The notes under the pieces: model-generated
Database searches by the model: none
What the model was told of the DNA's origin: nothing
What the model saw: the letters and a program-made list of their open reading frames with translations, nothing else
Source: Hymenobacter sp. BT559
Lineage (GTDB): Bacteria > Bacteroidota > Bacteroidia > Cytophagales > Hymenobacteraceae
Reading direction: 5' to 3'
Length of the DNA stretch: 64,000 nucleotides
NCBI RefSeq assembly: GCF_017571525.1
Contig: NZ_JAGETY010000006.1
Location: forward strand, 186,001 to 250,000
Made by a program: the position numbers and the translations under genes
Shown: positions 8,917 through 18,170 of the stretch, in pieces
Numbering within the stretch: the first letter of the stretch is position 1
Layout: each line of letters opens with the position of its first letter

Positions 8917-10359
8917 CTACTGCCCGATTACCTTGAACAGCTGCCCGGCCGTGAGCCGGTCGCTGAGCTGCATGCCGTTGAGGATGGCTTCTTCTTCGAG
9001 GCGCTTGCTGGGTACGCCATTGGCACTTAGCGCTTGCGAGAGCGTGGTAGCCGACCTGGCCTGCTTGATATGAATGTGCTCGGGCTGACGGTTGAGCTTG
9101 CTGGCCTCGGTGAGGCGCTGGTAGCCCTTCACGGTGTTGGCAAACTGCGGCGCATAAGTGCCAAATGTGGCCGCCGTGGCTAGCCCCACAAAGGCGAATA
9201 TCGACTTACCATCCTGGATAAGAAAGCTCTGCACGTGGGCTGGCGTGGCCTGCTGGTCTTGCGATGCCTGCTGGTCGCCCTCAAACACGAGGGCCGGAAA
9301 GCCGTTGATGGTAGTGCGCTGCGCGTTGCCGGGCGTGATGCCAATTTGCTTGGCCAGGGTCTGCGCGGCCTCGTCGAGCGAGTTGCCGGGCACCCCCAAG
9401 AAGGCGAGCAGCGCCTTGCCGTTGGGCTCGGCCATCTGAAACTGCTCGGGCGAGTTTTGCGACTTCCAGCCCGACGGAATGGGGAAGCGGAACTTCAAAT
9501 CGGGGTGGTAGAACACGCTGTTTTCCACAAAGCCCTGGCGCGGGTCGTCGCCGAAGGTCAGGCCCTCAATCGAGCGCAGGTAGCTGTCGCGGTTCACGGT
9601 CAGCGTGCGCTTGCCGAGGCTTTGCTGGGCTTGGGCAGCTAGTTGCTTCACTCGCTCGTAGCGGTCGGCCGAGTTAGGGTGGGTAGAGAGGAACGTAGGT
9701 ACGCTGCTGCCGCTCTGCTGCTCGGTGCGCTCCAGCGTTTGGAAAAAGCTGGCCATGTGCGAGGCATCGTACCCCACTTTGGTCGAATATTTTACCCCTA
9801 GCGCATCGGCCTCGTTCTCGTCGCCCCGGCTGTATTTGAGGCTCGCGAGCTGGGCAACCGGCGCCGCAACGCGACCGAGCAGGTTGGGTGAGGCCATTTG
9901 GGCCACGCCTACCAAAATACTCGATAAGATAGAGTTACGTTGCTGCTTTTTGCCGTGCTGCGCCGTGATGTGGCCCAGCTCGTGCCCCAGCACACCCGTA
10001 AATTGCGCCTCGTCATTGAAGTACGCCATGATGCCGCGCGTGAAATACACGTGCCCATCGGGCGTAGCAAAGGCGTTGATAACCGGTGAATCGACAATGG
10101 TGAAGCCATAGTCACCGGGCCGGTCCGAGATGGCCGTCATGCGCTTGCCCTGCTGCGTAATGTAGGCTTGCAGCTTAGGGCTATTGTAAAGGCCAAATTG
10201 AGCGATAACCTGCGGGTCGGGCTTGGCGCCCTGCAAGGGACGGGCTAGGGTGGTGCGGGGGGCGGCTGGCTTGCTCGGCTCCGAAGGCGTAGCGCTGGCT
10301 AGCGGCAAGAGCAGCAGCAAGGCAGCGGGGCGCAGCGCGCGGCGGGAAAGTGCAGTCAT
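8917..10359 (-). CDS. M48 family zinc metalloprotease with C-terminal LysM-like domain
   Basis: An exported 480-residue metalloprotease. A signal peptide (residues 1-23) is followed by the M48 catalytic domain with HELGH at 126-130 and the third zinc ligand in ENEAD at 181-185. This arrangement is that of BepA/LoiP/YggG-type periplasmic proteases that act in outer-membrane quality control. The second half holds a PsbP/MOG1-like region (YHPDLKFRFPIPSGW) and a C-terminal motif EEAILNGMQLSDRLTAGQLF resembling the LysM-like end seen in these proteases. The ATG at 10359 gives a normal signal peptide. It stands alone on the minus strand. The protease call is firm; substrates are unknown. Confidence 0.86.
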   Translation of the reverse strand: MTALSRRALRPAALLLLLPLASATPSEPSKPAAPRTTLARPLQGAKPDPQVIAQFGLYNSPKLQAYITQQGKRMTAISDRPGDYGFTIVDSPVINAFATPDGHVYFTRGIMAYFNDEAQFTGVLGHELGHITAQHGKKQQRNSILSSILVGVAQMASPNLLGRVAAPVAQLASLKYSRGDENEADALGVKYSTKVGYDASHMASFFQTLERTEQQSGSSVPTFLSTHPNSADRYERVKQLAAQAQQSLGKRTLTVNRDSYLRSIEGLTFGDDPRQGFVENSVFYHPDLKFRFPIPSGWKSQNSPEQFQMAEPNGKALLAFLGVPGNSLDEAAQTLAKQIGITPGNAQRTTINGFPALVFEGDQQASQDQQATPAHVQSFLIQDGKSIFAFVGLATAATFGTYAPQFANTVKGYQRLTEASKLNRQPEHIHIKQARSATTLSQALSANGVPSKRLEEEAILNGMQLSDRLTAGQLFKVIGQ

Positions 10360-10460
10360 GGTGAGAAGAGAGTGAGTACTAGGTAACCGTATTCAATTGT
10401 CGGGCCAAGTGGCTGCGGGCTTGCCCGCGCCGCAGCGCATCCGGCCAGCCCCCAACCAAA

Positions 10461-10497
10461 AAGCTCCACCGCCTGCGCCAGGCAGACGGTGGAGCTT
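10461..10497 (-). terminator. Rho-independent terminator of the TlpA-like gene
   Basis: An 11-bp stem (10461-10471 with 10487-10497) with a 15-base loop is followed, reading the minus strand, by a T-rich run (TTTTTGG). It lies 44 bp beyond the stop codon of the TlpA-like gene. Confidence 0.65.
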
Positions 10498-10540
10498 ACA
10501 ACGGCTAGCCCCCATGAAGGTTATATGAGCCTTGCTAGCC

Positions 10541-11818
10541 CTATTCCTTAAGCAGTTTATCGACGGTGCGGTTGAAATGCGCCTTTTCTTCCTCGTAGTA
10601 TTTCCCGGTGCCCGGCCCCGAAAAACCGGTGCGAATGCTACGCACCACGCCTTTTTTATCGAGGAAAATAGTAGTCGGGAAGCCCAGAAACTTCGCCAGC
10701 TGCGGCAGCGACTTGGCCACCGAGTCTTTGTTCGACACGCCGGCCACGGCGATATCGTAGCCGATATTGAAGCGCTTCTTCATGTTGAGCAGGCGGCTGG
10801 CGGCTACGTTGTAATCGGAGCTGCGCTCGTAGCCCAGGCCGATAATCTCGATGCCGCGCTGCTTGTTCTGCGCGTACCAAGGCGCGAGAAAGCCGGTTTC
10901 GTCCATGCAGTTAGGGCACCACGAACCCAGGATTTGCAGCACCACCACCTTGCCCTTGTACTTGGCATCAGTGGGGGAGATGCTAGCCCCCTGCACGATG
11001 CTCGGGAACTTGAAGTTCAGCCGCGACTCGCCTTTGCGTAGGTAAGTGAGCGTATCGGCGTCAGGCAGTTTGGCCTTGGGGTCGAGGGTAGCTGTCCAGG
11101 TTTCGTGGCCCGATTTGCCAGAATAATAGTCGCCGGTAATCACATTGTGATTCTTCTCATTATAGACGCCGTCGAATAGAAAAGCGTGACTTCCATCAAA
11201 AGTGCTAAGACGCATTTTTGAACCATCGGCTTGACCCGCTAGGTAGCGATAATCACCAGTCGTAGTTAAGAAAGTGCCGGTTACCTCGCTGCCTGTTTGT
11301 TTAAAAATCCCAACAGCAGGATATGCGCTACCAGTTTCGTCTTTAAACTCAGTTTGCCAAGTTCCAGCGAATGAAACAGGCTTAGCGGTAGTGTTTTGGA
11401 AAAGTAGTTGCGCGCCCGCAGTCGCCACTAGCGGCACCCGGTACGGCGTCTTGCTGTCATACTTCACCCAGGTGCCTTTCAGCTTGCCCTGGCCATCGGC
11501 GCACACCACCAGCGCCGCGTCGAAGACGTGCATCCGAATGGTTACCGAGTCGCCGGCCGCCGAGATTTCTTCGCAGCGCAGGCGCTCCTCGCCGTTCAGG
11601 CCCTTATTAATAAGATAAACCACGGGCTTGCTAGCCTCGGTTTTTACCTCGAAAAGGAAGGGAATGGTCTGGCCCTGGGTGGCAAGCTCGCCGCGCCAGG
11701 GGCCGGACGTGAGCAGCGTGGCGGCCGAAGCAGACGCTTTTTCAGTAGTGCCAGAGTTGCAGCCAGCCAGCAGCGCGGACCCTAGCGCGCCCGCCAGCGC
11801 ATATCGAACGAGTTTCAT
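10541..11818 (-). CDS. TlpA-like thioredoxin-fold lipoprotein
   Basis: A 425-residue lipoprotein (LAGC lipobox at 17-20). The C-terminal third (about 265-425) is a TlpA/ResA-type thioredoxin domain with the redox motif WCPNC at 300-304 within VVVLQILGSWCPNC, so it probably acts in periplasmic thiol-disulphide exchange. The N-terminal two thirds (30-250) form a beta-rich region with WRGEL and GTW motifs, as in Bacteroidota TlpA proteins with a DUF-type N-terminal domain. The section from about 11101 to 11400 (residues 140-239) is markedly AT-richer than the rest of the gene, though in frame. The gene is alone and divergent from aconitase. Confidence 0.8.
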   Translation of the reverse strand: MKLVRYALAGALGSALLAGCNSGTTEKASASAATLLTSGPWRGELATQGQTIPFLFEVKTEASKPVVYLINKGLNGEERLRCEEISAAGDSVTIRMHVFDAALVVCADGQGKLKGTWVKYDSKTPYRVPLVATAGAQLLFQNTTAKPVSFAGTWQTEFKDETGSAYPAVGIFKQTGSEVTGTFLTTTGDYRYLAGQADGSKMRLSTFDGSHAFLFDGVYNEKNHNVITGDYYSGKSGHETWTATLDPKAKLPDADTLTYLRKGESRLNFKFPSIVQGASISPTDAKYKGKVVVLQILGSWCPNCMDETGFLAPWYAQNKQRGIEIIGLGYERSSDYNVAASRLLNMKKRFNIGYDIAVAGVSNKDSVAKSLPQLAKFLGFPTTIFLDKKGVVRSIRTGFSGPGTGKYYEEEKAHFNRTVDKLLKE

Positions 11819-11998
11819 AAAAGACAGAGTAGAGCGGCCAAAACTAGCAAGGCGGCCAGTTGGTTATAAAAGATGACTGCGCCGGGCCTAGCCCGCGTAG
11901 AAGACTAAATGCGGCCCTACAACCCGCAATTTATTTGGACGGTTTCTAAGTACGGGCTGAAATCGTTCAATTACTACCAAATTGCCTGGGCTGCCCGT

Positions 11999-12006
11999 TA
12001 CTTTTG
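11999..12006 (+). promoter_or_regulatory. -7 promoter box upstream of aconitase
   Basis: TACTTTTG fits the TAnnTTTG Bacteroidota -7 element and lies 31 bp before the aconitase ATG, giving a short leader. No good -33 element is visible. The 219-bp gap between the divergent TlpA-like gene and aconitase contains this box and nothing else I can name. Confidence 0.5.
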
Positions 12007-12037
12007 CGCTTAAGCTAACAACCCCACTCTCTCCATT

Positions 12038-14317
12038 ATGGCGTTTGACCTTGATATGATTCGGGCCGTGTACGCGGGCCTCGGCTCGCGCATCGAAGCC
12101 GCCCGCACGGCCGTTGGCCGCCCGCTCACGCTCACCGAAAAAATCCTCTACGCTCACCTCTACGGTGGCAAAGTTGGCGAGTCGTACCAGCGCGGCGTAA
12201 GCTACGTCGATTTTACGCCCGACCGCGTGGCCATGCAGGATGCCACCGCCCAGATGGCGCTGCTCCAGTTTATGCAGGCCGGCAAGGACAAGACCGCCGT
12301 TCCCTCGACCGTTCACTGCGACCACCTTATTCAGGCCAAAGACGGGGCTAGCGAAGACCTCGCCGTGGCCAACGACGAGAACCGCGAAGTGTACGACTTC
12401 CTGGCCTCGGTTTCCAATAAATACGGCATCGGCTTCTGGAAGCCCGGCGCGGGCATCATCCACCAGGTAGTGCTCGAAAACTACGCCTTCCCCGGCGGCA
12501 TGATGATTGGCACCGACTCGCACACCCCCAACGCAGGTGGCCTGGGCATGATTGCCATTGGCGTAGGCGGCGCCGATGCCGTTGACGTGATGGCCGGCAT
12601 GCCCTGGGAGCTGAAATTCCCGAAGGTGATTGGCGTGAAGCTGACCGGCAAAATGAGCGGCTGGACCTCGGCCAAAGACGTAATTCTGCGCGTGGCCGGC
12701 ATCCTGACCGTGAAAGGCGGCACCGGCGCCATCGTGGAGTACTTCGGCGAAGGTGCCGAAAGCCTCTCGGCTACCGGCAAAGGCACCATCTGCAATATGG
12801 GCGCCGAAATCGGGGCTACCACTTCGGTATTTGCCTACGATGAGAAAATGGGCGACTACCTGCGCGGCACTGGCCGTGCTGAAATCGCCGACCTGGCCAA
12901 GGCCCAGGCCGCGCACCTGCGCGCCGACGACGAGGTGTACGCCAACCCCGCCGAGTTCTACGACCAGCTCATCGAAATCGACCTCAACACCCTGGAGCCC
13001 TACGTGAACGGCCCGTTCACGCCGGACGCCGCCTGGCCGATTTCGCAGTTTGCGGCCGCCGTAAAAGAGCACGGCTGGCCCGAGAAGCTCGAAGTAGGCC
13101 TCATCGGCTCGTGCACTAACTCGTCGTACGAAGACATTACCCGCGCTGCTAGCATCGCCAAGCAGGCCGTAGCCAAGGGCCTGCACGTAGCCGCCGAGTT
13201 CACCATCACGCCCGGCTCGGAGCTGGTGCGCTACACCGTGGCCCGCGACGGCCTGCTCGACACCTTCGCCGAAATGGGCGGCGTGGTGCTGGCCAATGCC
13301 TGCGGCCCGTGCATCGGCCAGTGGGCGCGCCACACCGACGACCCCAAGCGTAAGAACTCGATTATCACGAGCTTCAACCGCAACTTCGCCAAGCGCAACG
13401 ATGGCAACCCCAATACCCACGCTTTCGTGGCCTCGCCTGAAATCGTGACGGCTTTCGCCATCGCGGGCGACCTGACCTTTAACCCGCTCACCGACACGCT
13501 GCCCGGCAAAAACGGCGCTGTGAAGCTCGACGAGCCTAGCGGTCTCGAAATGCCGCCCGCCGGCTACGCCGTGGAAGACGCTGGCTTCCAGGCGCCCGCC
13601 GCCGATGGCAGCGCCGTGCAAGTACTGGTAGACCGCAACTCGGACCGCCTCCAACTGCTCGAGCCCTTCAAGGCATGGGAAGGCACCGACCTACTCGGCT
13701 TGCGCGTGCTCATCAAGGCGCTCGGCAAGTGCACCACCGACCACATTTCGATGGCCGGCCCGTGGCTGAAGTTCCGCGGCCACTTGGATAACATTTCCAA
13801 CAACATGCTCATCGGCGCCACCAACGCCTACACCGGCGAAACCAATGCCGTGAAAGACAGTGGCACCCAGGGAGAGCCCTACGTGCCCGTGCCGCAGGCC
13901 GCCCGCGTGCTCAAGAGCCTGGGTATTGGCAGCATTGTGGTAGGAGATGAGAACTACGGCGAAGGCAGCTCGCGCGAGCACGCCGCCATGGAGCCCCGCC
14001 ACCTCGGCGTGCGCGCCGTGCTGGTGAAGAGCTTTGCTCGTATTCACGAAACCAACCTCAAGAAGCAGGGCATGCTAGCTCTCACCTTTGCCAACAAAAA
14101 CGACTACGACCTCATCGAGGAAGACGACCAGGTCGACATCCTCGGGCTCACGACGTTTGCCCCCGGCCAGCCGCTGCAAGTGCGCCTGCGCCACTCCGAC
14201 GGCGACACCGACCTCATCACGGTAAACCACACCTACAACGAAGGCCAAATCGGCTGGTTCAAGGCTGGTTCGGCTCTGAACCTCATTAAGTTGCAGGCCC
14301 AGGGCGTAGCGGTGTAA
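12038..14317 (+). CDS. acn: Aconitate hydratase
   Basis: Catalyses citrate-isocitrate interconversion in the TCA cycle with a [4Fe-4S] cluster. The 759-residue protein has the cluster cysteines at C359 (GSCTNSS), C422 and C425 (CGPCIGQ). The C-terminal swivel domain contains [12 protein letters not shown] and the expected substrate-binding residues (LKKQGML). Its length and N-terminus are those of mitochondrial-type aconitase, which is common in Bacteroidota. The ATG at 12038 gives [16 protein letters not shown]. It lies downstream of a TACTTTTG box and is followed by a terminator, so it is transcribed alone. The call is certain. Confidence 0.96.
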   Translation: MAFDLDMIRAVYAGLGSRIEAARTAVGRPLTLTEKILYAHLYGGKVGESYQRGVSYVDFTPDRVAMQDATAQMALLQFMQAGKDKTAVPSTVHCDHLIQAKDGASEDLAVANDENREVYDFLASVSNKYGIGFWKPGAGIIHQVVLENYAFPGGMMIGTDSHTPNAGGLGMIAIGVGGADAVDVMAGMPWELKFPKVIGVKLTGKMSGWTSAKDVILRVAGILTVKGGTGAIVEYFGEGAESLSATGKGTICNMGAEIGATTSVFAYDEKMGDYLRGTGRAEIADLAKAQAAHLRADDEVYANPAEFYDQLIEIDLNTLEPYVNGPFTPDAAWPISQFAAAVKEHGWPEKLEVGLIGSCTNSSYEDITRAASIAKQAVAKGLHVAAEFTITPGSELVRYTVARDGLLDTFAEMGGVVLANACGPCIGQWARHTDDPKRKNSIITSFNRNFAKRNDGNPNTHAFVASPEIVTAFAIAGDLTFNPLTDTLPGKNGAVKLDEPSGLEMPPAGYAVEDAGFQAPAADGSAVQVLVDRNSDRLQLLEPFKAWEGTDLLGLRVLIKALGKCTTDHISMAGPWLKFRGHLDNISNNMLIGATNAYTGETNAVKDSGTQGEPYVPVPQAARVLKSLGIGSIVVGDENYGEGSSREHAAMEPRHLGVRAVLVKSFARIHETNLKKQGMLALTFANKNDYDLIEEDDQVDILGLTTFAPGQPLQVRLRHSDGDTDLITVNHTYNEGQIGWFKAGSALNLIKLQAQGVAV

Positions 14318-14340
14318 CTAGGGCTTTTGCTAGGTACTTT

Positions 14341-14374
14341 AACGGCCGCTTCGGGAAACCGGGGCGGCCGTTTT
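14341..14374 (+). terminator. Terminator after aconitase
   Basis: A 9-bp stem (AACGGCCGC with GCGGCCGTT at 14364-14372) is followed by a T run. It lies 24 bp after the aconitase stop and would end its transcript. Confidence 0.65.
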
Positions 14375-14434
14375 GCTGCTTGTACAAAGTGCAGGCCTGT
14401 GGCATCTAGTCTATGACTACTAAGCGAAACGCTG

Positions 14435-15388
14435 ATGAGAAAAATATACGGGATGATTTGTTTGCTGCTGCTATGTGTAGCAACAACTGGACAAGCGCAA
14501 AGACTAGTGCGTGGTACGGTATATATGGGCTCAACTAAGCAGGAGGCGCCTAGTGCGACAGTAATATTAAAAGGCACTCAAATTGGAACATCTACTAATA
14601 TGCAGGGTAATTATCAATTAGTGATTCCATATGATACAGCTACCCTAATGTTTTTATTTATTGGCTTTAAGCCGCTAAAAAAGAAGATTGTTGTTACTCA
14701 GGATACGACAATCTTACCTCCTGTCTATTTGAAAGAAGATTGTACTCTAGATTACTTCGAGCAGAAACATGTAGAGCTTTCATTTATAAGCGGTTTGCGC
14801 TATACCCCACTGGGAGGTAAAATAAAGGCTCTTTATCCTTTTCTAATTCATACTCCACATGGCCAAGGCCACTTGCGCGCTGAGTTTAGCTACCAGTTTG
14901 GCAGTAATAATTTTCAGCGCAATGCAACGCTAGCCATTGATAATGCATTCATAGACTGCGACAATAGTATCGACATAACCACGGATTATCAGAGTGTAAG
15001 ATTGGGTGAGCAAGAACTTGCTTACACTCGCTATACTGCTGGTGCAACTTATACCGGTAAATTGATTAGCCGAACCATACCCATTTATCTTGCTGTCGGT
15101 GGGCTAAGCTACTCAAATAAGGAAAATACTAGCATTAGAACCGGCGTAGAAATAGGGGCTAATTATCCACTCGCTATTTACCTAAGTAGTTCTCATTCCA
15201 AGGCTATTCGCTTTATAACAACTGGCCGCATTGCGTGGTGGCAGGATTATTGGCAGTTTCAAAGTAGTATAGAAACTCAAATTAAGCGATTTTCTTTTAA
15301 AATAAATTTTAATAAGCTGAGCCAATATACTGAAGTAAATACTGGTATAGGATTTAGAATTGAGCGACGTTATCGTGTAAAGCATTAG
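14435..15388 (+). CDS. AT-rich exported protein with carboxypeptidase-regulatory-like domain
   Basis: A 317-residue exported protein with a signal peptide (residues 1-21, ending GQAQ). Residues 22-95 match the CarboxypepD_reg-like (CarboxypepD/SusC N-terminal) repeat: VRGTVYMGSTKQEAPSATVI, TSTNMQGNYQLVIPYDTATL, FIGFKPLKKKIVV. The remainder (about 110-317) is rich in alternating beta residues with many Tyr, Ser and Ile (SGLRYTPLGGKIKAL, LPIYLAVGGLSYS) and resembles an outer-membrane beta-barrel or adhesin. GC is only about 27-32% in the lines I counted, against about 65% next door. Codons are AT-ending (AAT, ATA, TTA). It stands alone between aconitase and an EamA transporter. Foreign origin is likely; function unknown. 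Confidence 0.68.
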   Translation: MRKIYGMICLLLLCVATTGQAQRLVRGTVYMGSTKQEAPSATVILKGTQIGTSTNMQGNYQLVIPYDTATLMFLFIGFKPLKKKIVVTQDTTILPPVYLKEDCTLDYFEQKHVELSFISGLRYTPLGGKIKALYPFLIHTPHGQGHLRAEFSYQFGSNNFQRNATLAIDNAFIDCDNSIDITTDYQSVRLGEQELAYTRYTAGATYTGKLISRTIPIYLAVGGLSYSNKENTSIRTGVEIGANYPLAIYLSSSHSKAIRFITTGRIAWWQDYWQFQSSIETQIKRFSFKINFNKLSQYTEVNTGIGFRIERRYRVKH

Positions 15389-15419
15389 CTTAAACTTGCG
15401 TAAGTGAAGTCAGATTCTA

Positions 15420-16352
15420 ATGCAAGTATCTACCCGCCCTGCTGTTCCGGTTGCCGGCTTTCTGATTACCCTGCTAGGGGCCGTTTTATTCTCCACCAAG
15501 GCCATCCTCGTCAAGCTGGCTTTTGGGGCCACGCACACTGATGCCCTAACGCTACTCATGCTGCGGATGCTGTTTTCGCTGCCGTTTTACGTGGGCGTAG
15601 CGGTGCTGGTATCGAGCCGCAAGGACAATGTGCGCATGACGCGGGCGCAGTGGGGGCTAGTGGCGCTGCTAGGGGCGCTGGGCTACTATGTGAGCAGCTT
15701 GCTCGATTTTATCGGCCTGCAATACGTATCGGCGGGCCTGGAGCGGCTGATATTATTTCTGTATCCCAGCTTCGTGGTATTTATCAACGCGCTGTTTTTC
15801 AAGGAGCGCATTACCGGCGTGCAGAAGTGGGCACTGCTGCTCACGTACCTCGGCATCGGCATTGCTTATGTGGGCGAACTCACGATTGACCCTAGCCGGC
15901 AGGGGCTGTATCTGGGGAGCTTCCTGGTATTTTTGTGTGCCGTTACGTACTCGATGTATATAGCGGGCAGCGGCAAAATCATCCCGCTGGTGGGCGCCAA
16001 TAAGTTCACCGCCTATGCGATGCTGGCCGCCACGGCGGGCATTTTTGGGCATTTTGCCCTGGTGGGGAGGGGCGAGGTACTAGCGGCGAGTCAGTCGCTG
16101 TGGGGCTACGGACTGGGGCTAGCCATCTTTTCCACGGTACTGCCTTCGTTTCTGATATCGCAGGGATTGAAAAGAATTGGGGCGAATAACGTGGCGATTA
16201 TCAGCGGTATCGGCCCGATTTCGACGATTGCGCAAGCGCACTTTTTCCTGCACGAGCCCATTTTTCTGGCCCAGATTGGCGGGACAGTTTTAGTAGTGCT
16301 GGGTGTATTGCTGCTGAGCTGGAAGCGGCCCGCGGCCACGGCAGCTGCCTAG
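15420..16352 (+). CDS. EamA/DMT family transporter
   Basis: A 310-residue membrane protein of the drug/metabolite transporter superfamily with ten predicted helices arranged as two EamA repeats (first about 10-140, second about 160-300). The start is ATG 15420. The first helix GFLITLLGAVLFSTKAILVK and the motif GLQYVSAGLERLILFLYPSF are typical. Substrate cannot be read from sequence; the family exports amino acids, metabolites or nucleotide-linked compounds. It stands alone, with a 217-bp gap after it that holds one small palindrome. Confidence 0.85.
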   Translation: MQVSTRPAVPVAGFLITLLGAVLFSTKAILVKLAFGATHTDALTLLMLRMLFSLPFYVGVAVLVSSRKDNVRMTRAQWGLVALLGALGYYVSSLLDFIGLQYVSAGLERLILFLYPSFVVFINALFFKERITGVQKWALLLTYLGIGIAYVGELTIDPSRQGLYLGSFLVFLCAVTYSMYIAGSGKIIPLVGANKFTAYAMLAATAGIFGHFALVGRGEVLAASQSLWGYGLGLAIFSTVLPSFLISQGLKRIGANNVAIISGIGPISTIAQAHFFLHEPIFLAQIGGTVLVVLGVLLLSWKRPAATAAA

Positions 16353-16455
16353 CGGCGTGGCCGCTGCGGATATAGAAATCGCTGAAACCAAGCCTGTCCG
16401 GACCCAACGGGCTGCGCTATTGCCTAAACTCGGCAAGCCTGGTGCGGTATTCCCG

Positions 16456-16483
16456 GTAGCGCGAAGCTCCTGCTTCGCGCTAC
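16456..16483. repeat. Short perfect hairpin
   Basis: Perfect 12-bp arms (16456-16467 and 16472-16483, core GTAGCGCGAAGC) around a 4-bp loop. It lies in the 217-bp gap between the EamA and aldo/keto reductase genes, followed by an A run. It could be a terminator read on the minus strand or a small REP-like element. Confidence 0.7.
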
Positions 16484-16569
16484 TTTCCGGCTAAAAAAAG
16501 AAGCTTTACCGCAACCTGCACCGGCCGTAGCAAGTTGCAGGCTAATACACGTATGAATTTCCACTGTTT

Positions 16570-17559
16570 ATGAACCAACGCACCCTCGGCAAAACAGGCT
16601 TCTCTATTTCTGAAATCAGCCTCGGCACCTGGCAGGTGGGTGGCAAATGGGGCGAGCCCTTCAGCCACTCAAACGCCGACCGCATTTTGAATGCTGCGGT
16701 GGACGCGGGCATCAACTTTATTGATACCGCCGATGTGTACGGCGATGGTGAAAGCGAAAAAGCTGTGGGCCGCCTGGTGCGTAGCCGCCCCGGCGAGCGC
16801 ATTTTCGTGGCCACCAAGTGCGGCCGGCGCTTGCAGCCCCACACCGCCGAAGCCTATCAACCCGCCGCGCTGCGCGGCTTCGTGGAAGACAGCCTGCGCA
16901 ATATGCAGCTCGAAACCCTCGACCTCATTCAGCTGCATTGCCCGCCCACCGAGGTCTACTACCGCCCCGAGATTTTCGAGCTGTTCGACCGGCTTAAGGA
17001 GGAAGGCAAAATCCGGAACCTGGGCGTGAGCGTGGAGAAGGTGGAGGAAGGGTTGAAAGCGTTGGAATATACCAACGTAACTACTATTCAAGTTATCTTC
17101 AATATGTTCCGGCAGCGACCCGCCGAGCTGCTGTTCAAAGAAGCCCAGCGGCGCGATGTGGGTCTGATAGTGCGGGTACCCCTAGCTAGCGGCCTGCTCA
17201 CCGGCAAGTTTTCGCCCCAAACGCACTTTGATAAAGACGACCATCGCAATTTCAACCGCAACGGTGAGGCCTTCGACAAGGGCGAGACTTTCTCAGGCGT
17301 AGACTACAACACCGGCCTGGCTGCCGTGGAGGAGCTGAAAAAAGTGTTCCCCGGCCAGCCCAACCTCGCCCCGCTAGCCCTGCGCTGGATACTCATGTTC
17401 CCGGAGGTGAGCTGCATCATCCCCGGTGCCTCCAAGCCGGAGCAATTGACGTCTAACCTCGAAACCGAGCAGCTGCCAGCCCTCACCGCCGAGCAAATGA
17501 CTGCCGTGCGCGATATCTACGACCGCATGATACGGCCGCAGGTGCACCAGCTATGGTAA
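16570..17559 (+). CDS. Aldo/keto reductase
   Basis: A 329-residue NADPH-dependent aldo/keto reductase with a TIM-barrel fold. The catalytic tetrad is D52, Y57, K83 and H123 (IDTADVYGDGE, ATKCGRRL, DLIQLHCPP). The NADPH-binding end region IIPGASKPEQLTSNL is present. It resembles the AKR group that oxidises or reduces sugars, aldehydes and related carbonyls. The ATG at 16570 is firm. Downstream is a family A palindrome shared with a convergent gene. The fold and activity class are certain, the substrate is not. Confidence 0.9.
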   Translation: MNQRTLGKTGFSISEISLGTWQVGGKWGEPFSHSNADRILNAAVDAGINFIDTADVYGDGESEKAVGRLVRSRPGERIFVATKCGRRLQPHTAEAYQPAALRGFVEDSLRNMQLETLDLIQLHCPPTEVYYRPEIFELFDRLKEEGKIRNLGVSVEKVEEGLKALEYTNVTTIQVIFNMFRQRPAELLFKEAQRRDVGLIVRVPLASGLLTGKFSPQTHFDKDDHRNFNRNGEAFDKGETFSGVDYNTGLAAVEELKKVFPGQPNLAPLALRWILMFPEVSCIIPGASKPEQLTSNLETEQLPALTAEQMTAVRDIYDRMIRPQVHQLW

Positions 17560-17575
17560 GCTCAATTGCTTGCAA

Positions 17576-17667
17576 AAGAGCGTCATGCTGCGCATGTCGA
17601 AGCATCTCTACCGCGCCGCTAGGGTCGTTCGGGAGAGATGCTTCGACAAGCTCAGCATGACGCTCTT
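17576..17667. repeat. Intergenic palindrome, family A copy 3
   Basis: Arms 17576-17609 and 17634-17667 (34 bp) match with two mismatches around a 24-bp loop. The right arm carries the standard core ATGCTTCGACAAGCTCAGCA. It lies between convergent genes. Confidence 0.9.
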
Positions 17668-17694
17668 CAGGGCCACGATACTGCCAGTAATCGG

Positions 17695-18108
17695 TTACAG
17701 TGTCGCAACCTGCGCGGCCCGCGCCTCGCGCGGCTTTTGCACGAGGTAGTAATATGCCAGAATGGCTAGGCCTATTCCGAAGGGGATGATAGCCAGATGC
17801 TTGCCATCGGTAAGGGTGCCGATGCGCACGGTGTCGAAGCCAAAGAACTCGCTGAGCATCCAATACGAGTTGGCCGTAATCCAGAAGACGATGGCCAGGT
17901 TGTGGGCCAGCTCCGACTTGAGGGCGCGGGTGCGCCAGGCAATGACCAGGGCAATGCCTAGCGTGGGCGCTATCATCAAGATGCCCAGCGTTTTCCAGAC
18001 CATGCACCAGCTGATGTCCTTGATGAGCCAGAACAGGATATGCGTGTTTTCCATCTGGCGGTACTTGGCCGGGATGGCATAAACTTCTTCGTCGGGCGGC
18101 GCGGGCAT
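17695..18108 (-). CDS. Small multi-pass membrane protein of unknown function
   Basis: A 137-residue protein with three or four hydrophobic segments (about 28-58 and 68-90 and 107-125): WKTLGILMIAPTLGIALVIA, LAIVFWITANSYWML and IIPFGIGLAILAYYYLV. I do not recognise the family. The ATG at 18108 gives MPAPPDEEVYAIPAKYR; a second ATG at 18054 (MENTHILFW) would shorten it by 18 residues. It is convergent with the aldo/keto reductase and divergent from the TIGR02117 gene. It probably acts in the cytoplasmic membrane. Confidence 0.6.
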   Translation of the reverse strand: MPAPPDEEVYAIPAKYRQMENTHILFWLIKDISWCMVWKTLGILMIAPTLGIALVIAWRTRALKSELAHNLAIVFWITANSYWMLSEFFGFDTVRIGTLTDGKHLAIIPFGIGLAILAYYYLVQKPREARAAQVATL

Positions 18109-18123
18109 GGAAACAGAGCGGGT

Positions 18124-18131
18124 TACTTTTG
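18124..18131 (+). promoter_or_regulatory. -7 promoter box of the TIGR02117 gene
   Basis: TACTTTTG matches TAnnTTTG and lies 39 bp before the ATG at 18171, in the short gap between divergent genes. Confidence 0.45.
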
Positions 18132-18170
18132 GCAGAATTGCGTACTAGCCCGTAAAAATAGCTCCTGCCT

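Noticed and set aside
11888..13654. A 588-codon open frame on the minus strand opposite aconitase
   Set aside because: It lies fully under the aconitase gene, has a low-complexity His/Ala/Gly/Val composition and matches no family pattern. High GC at third codon positions creates such antisense frames.
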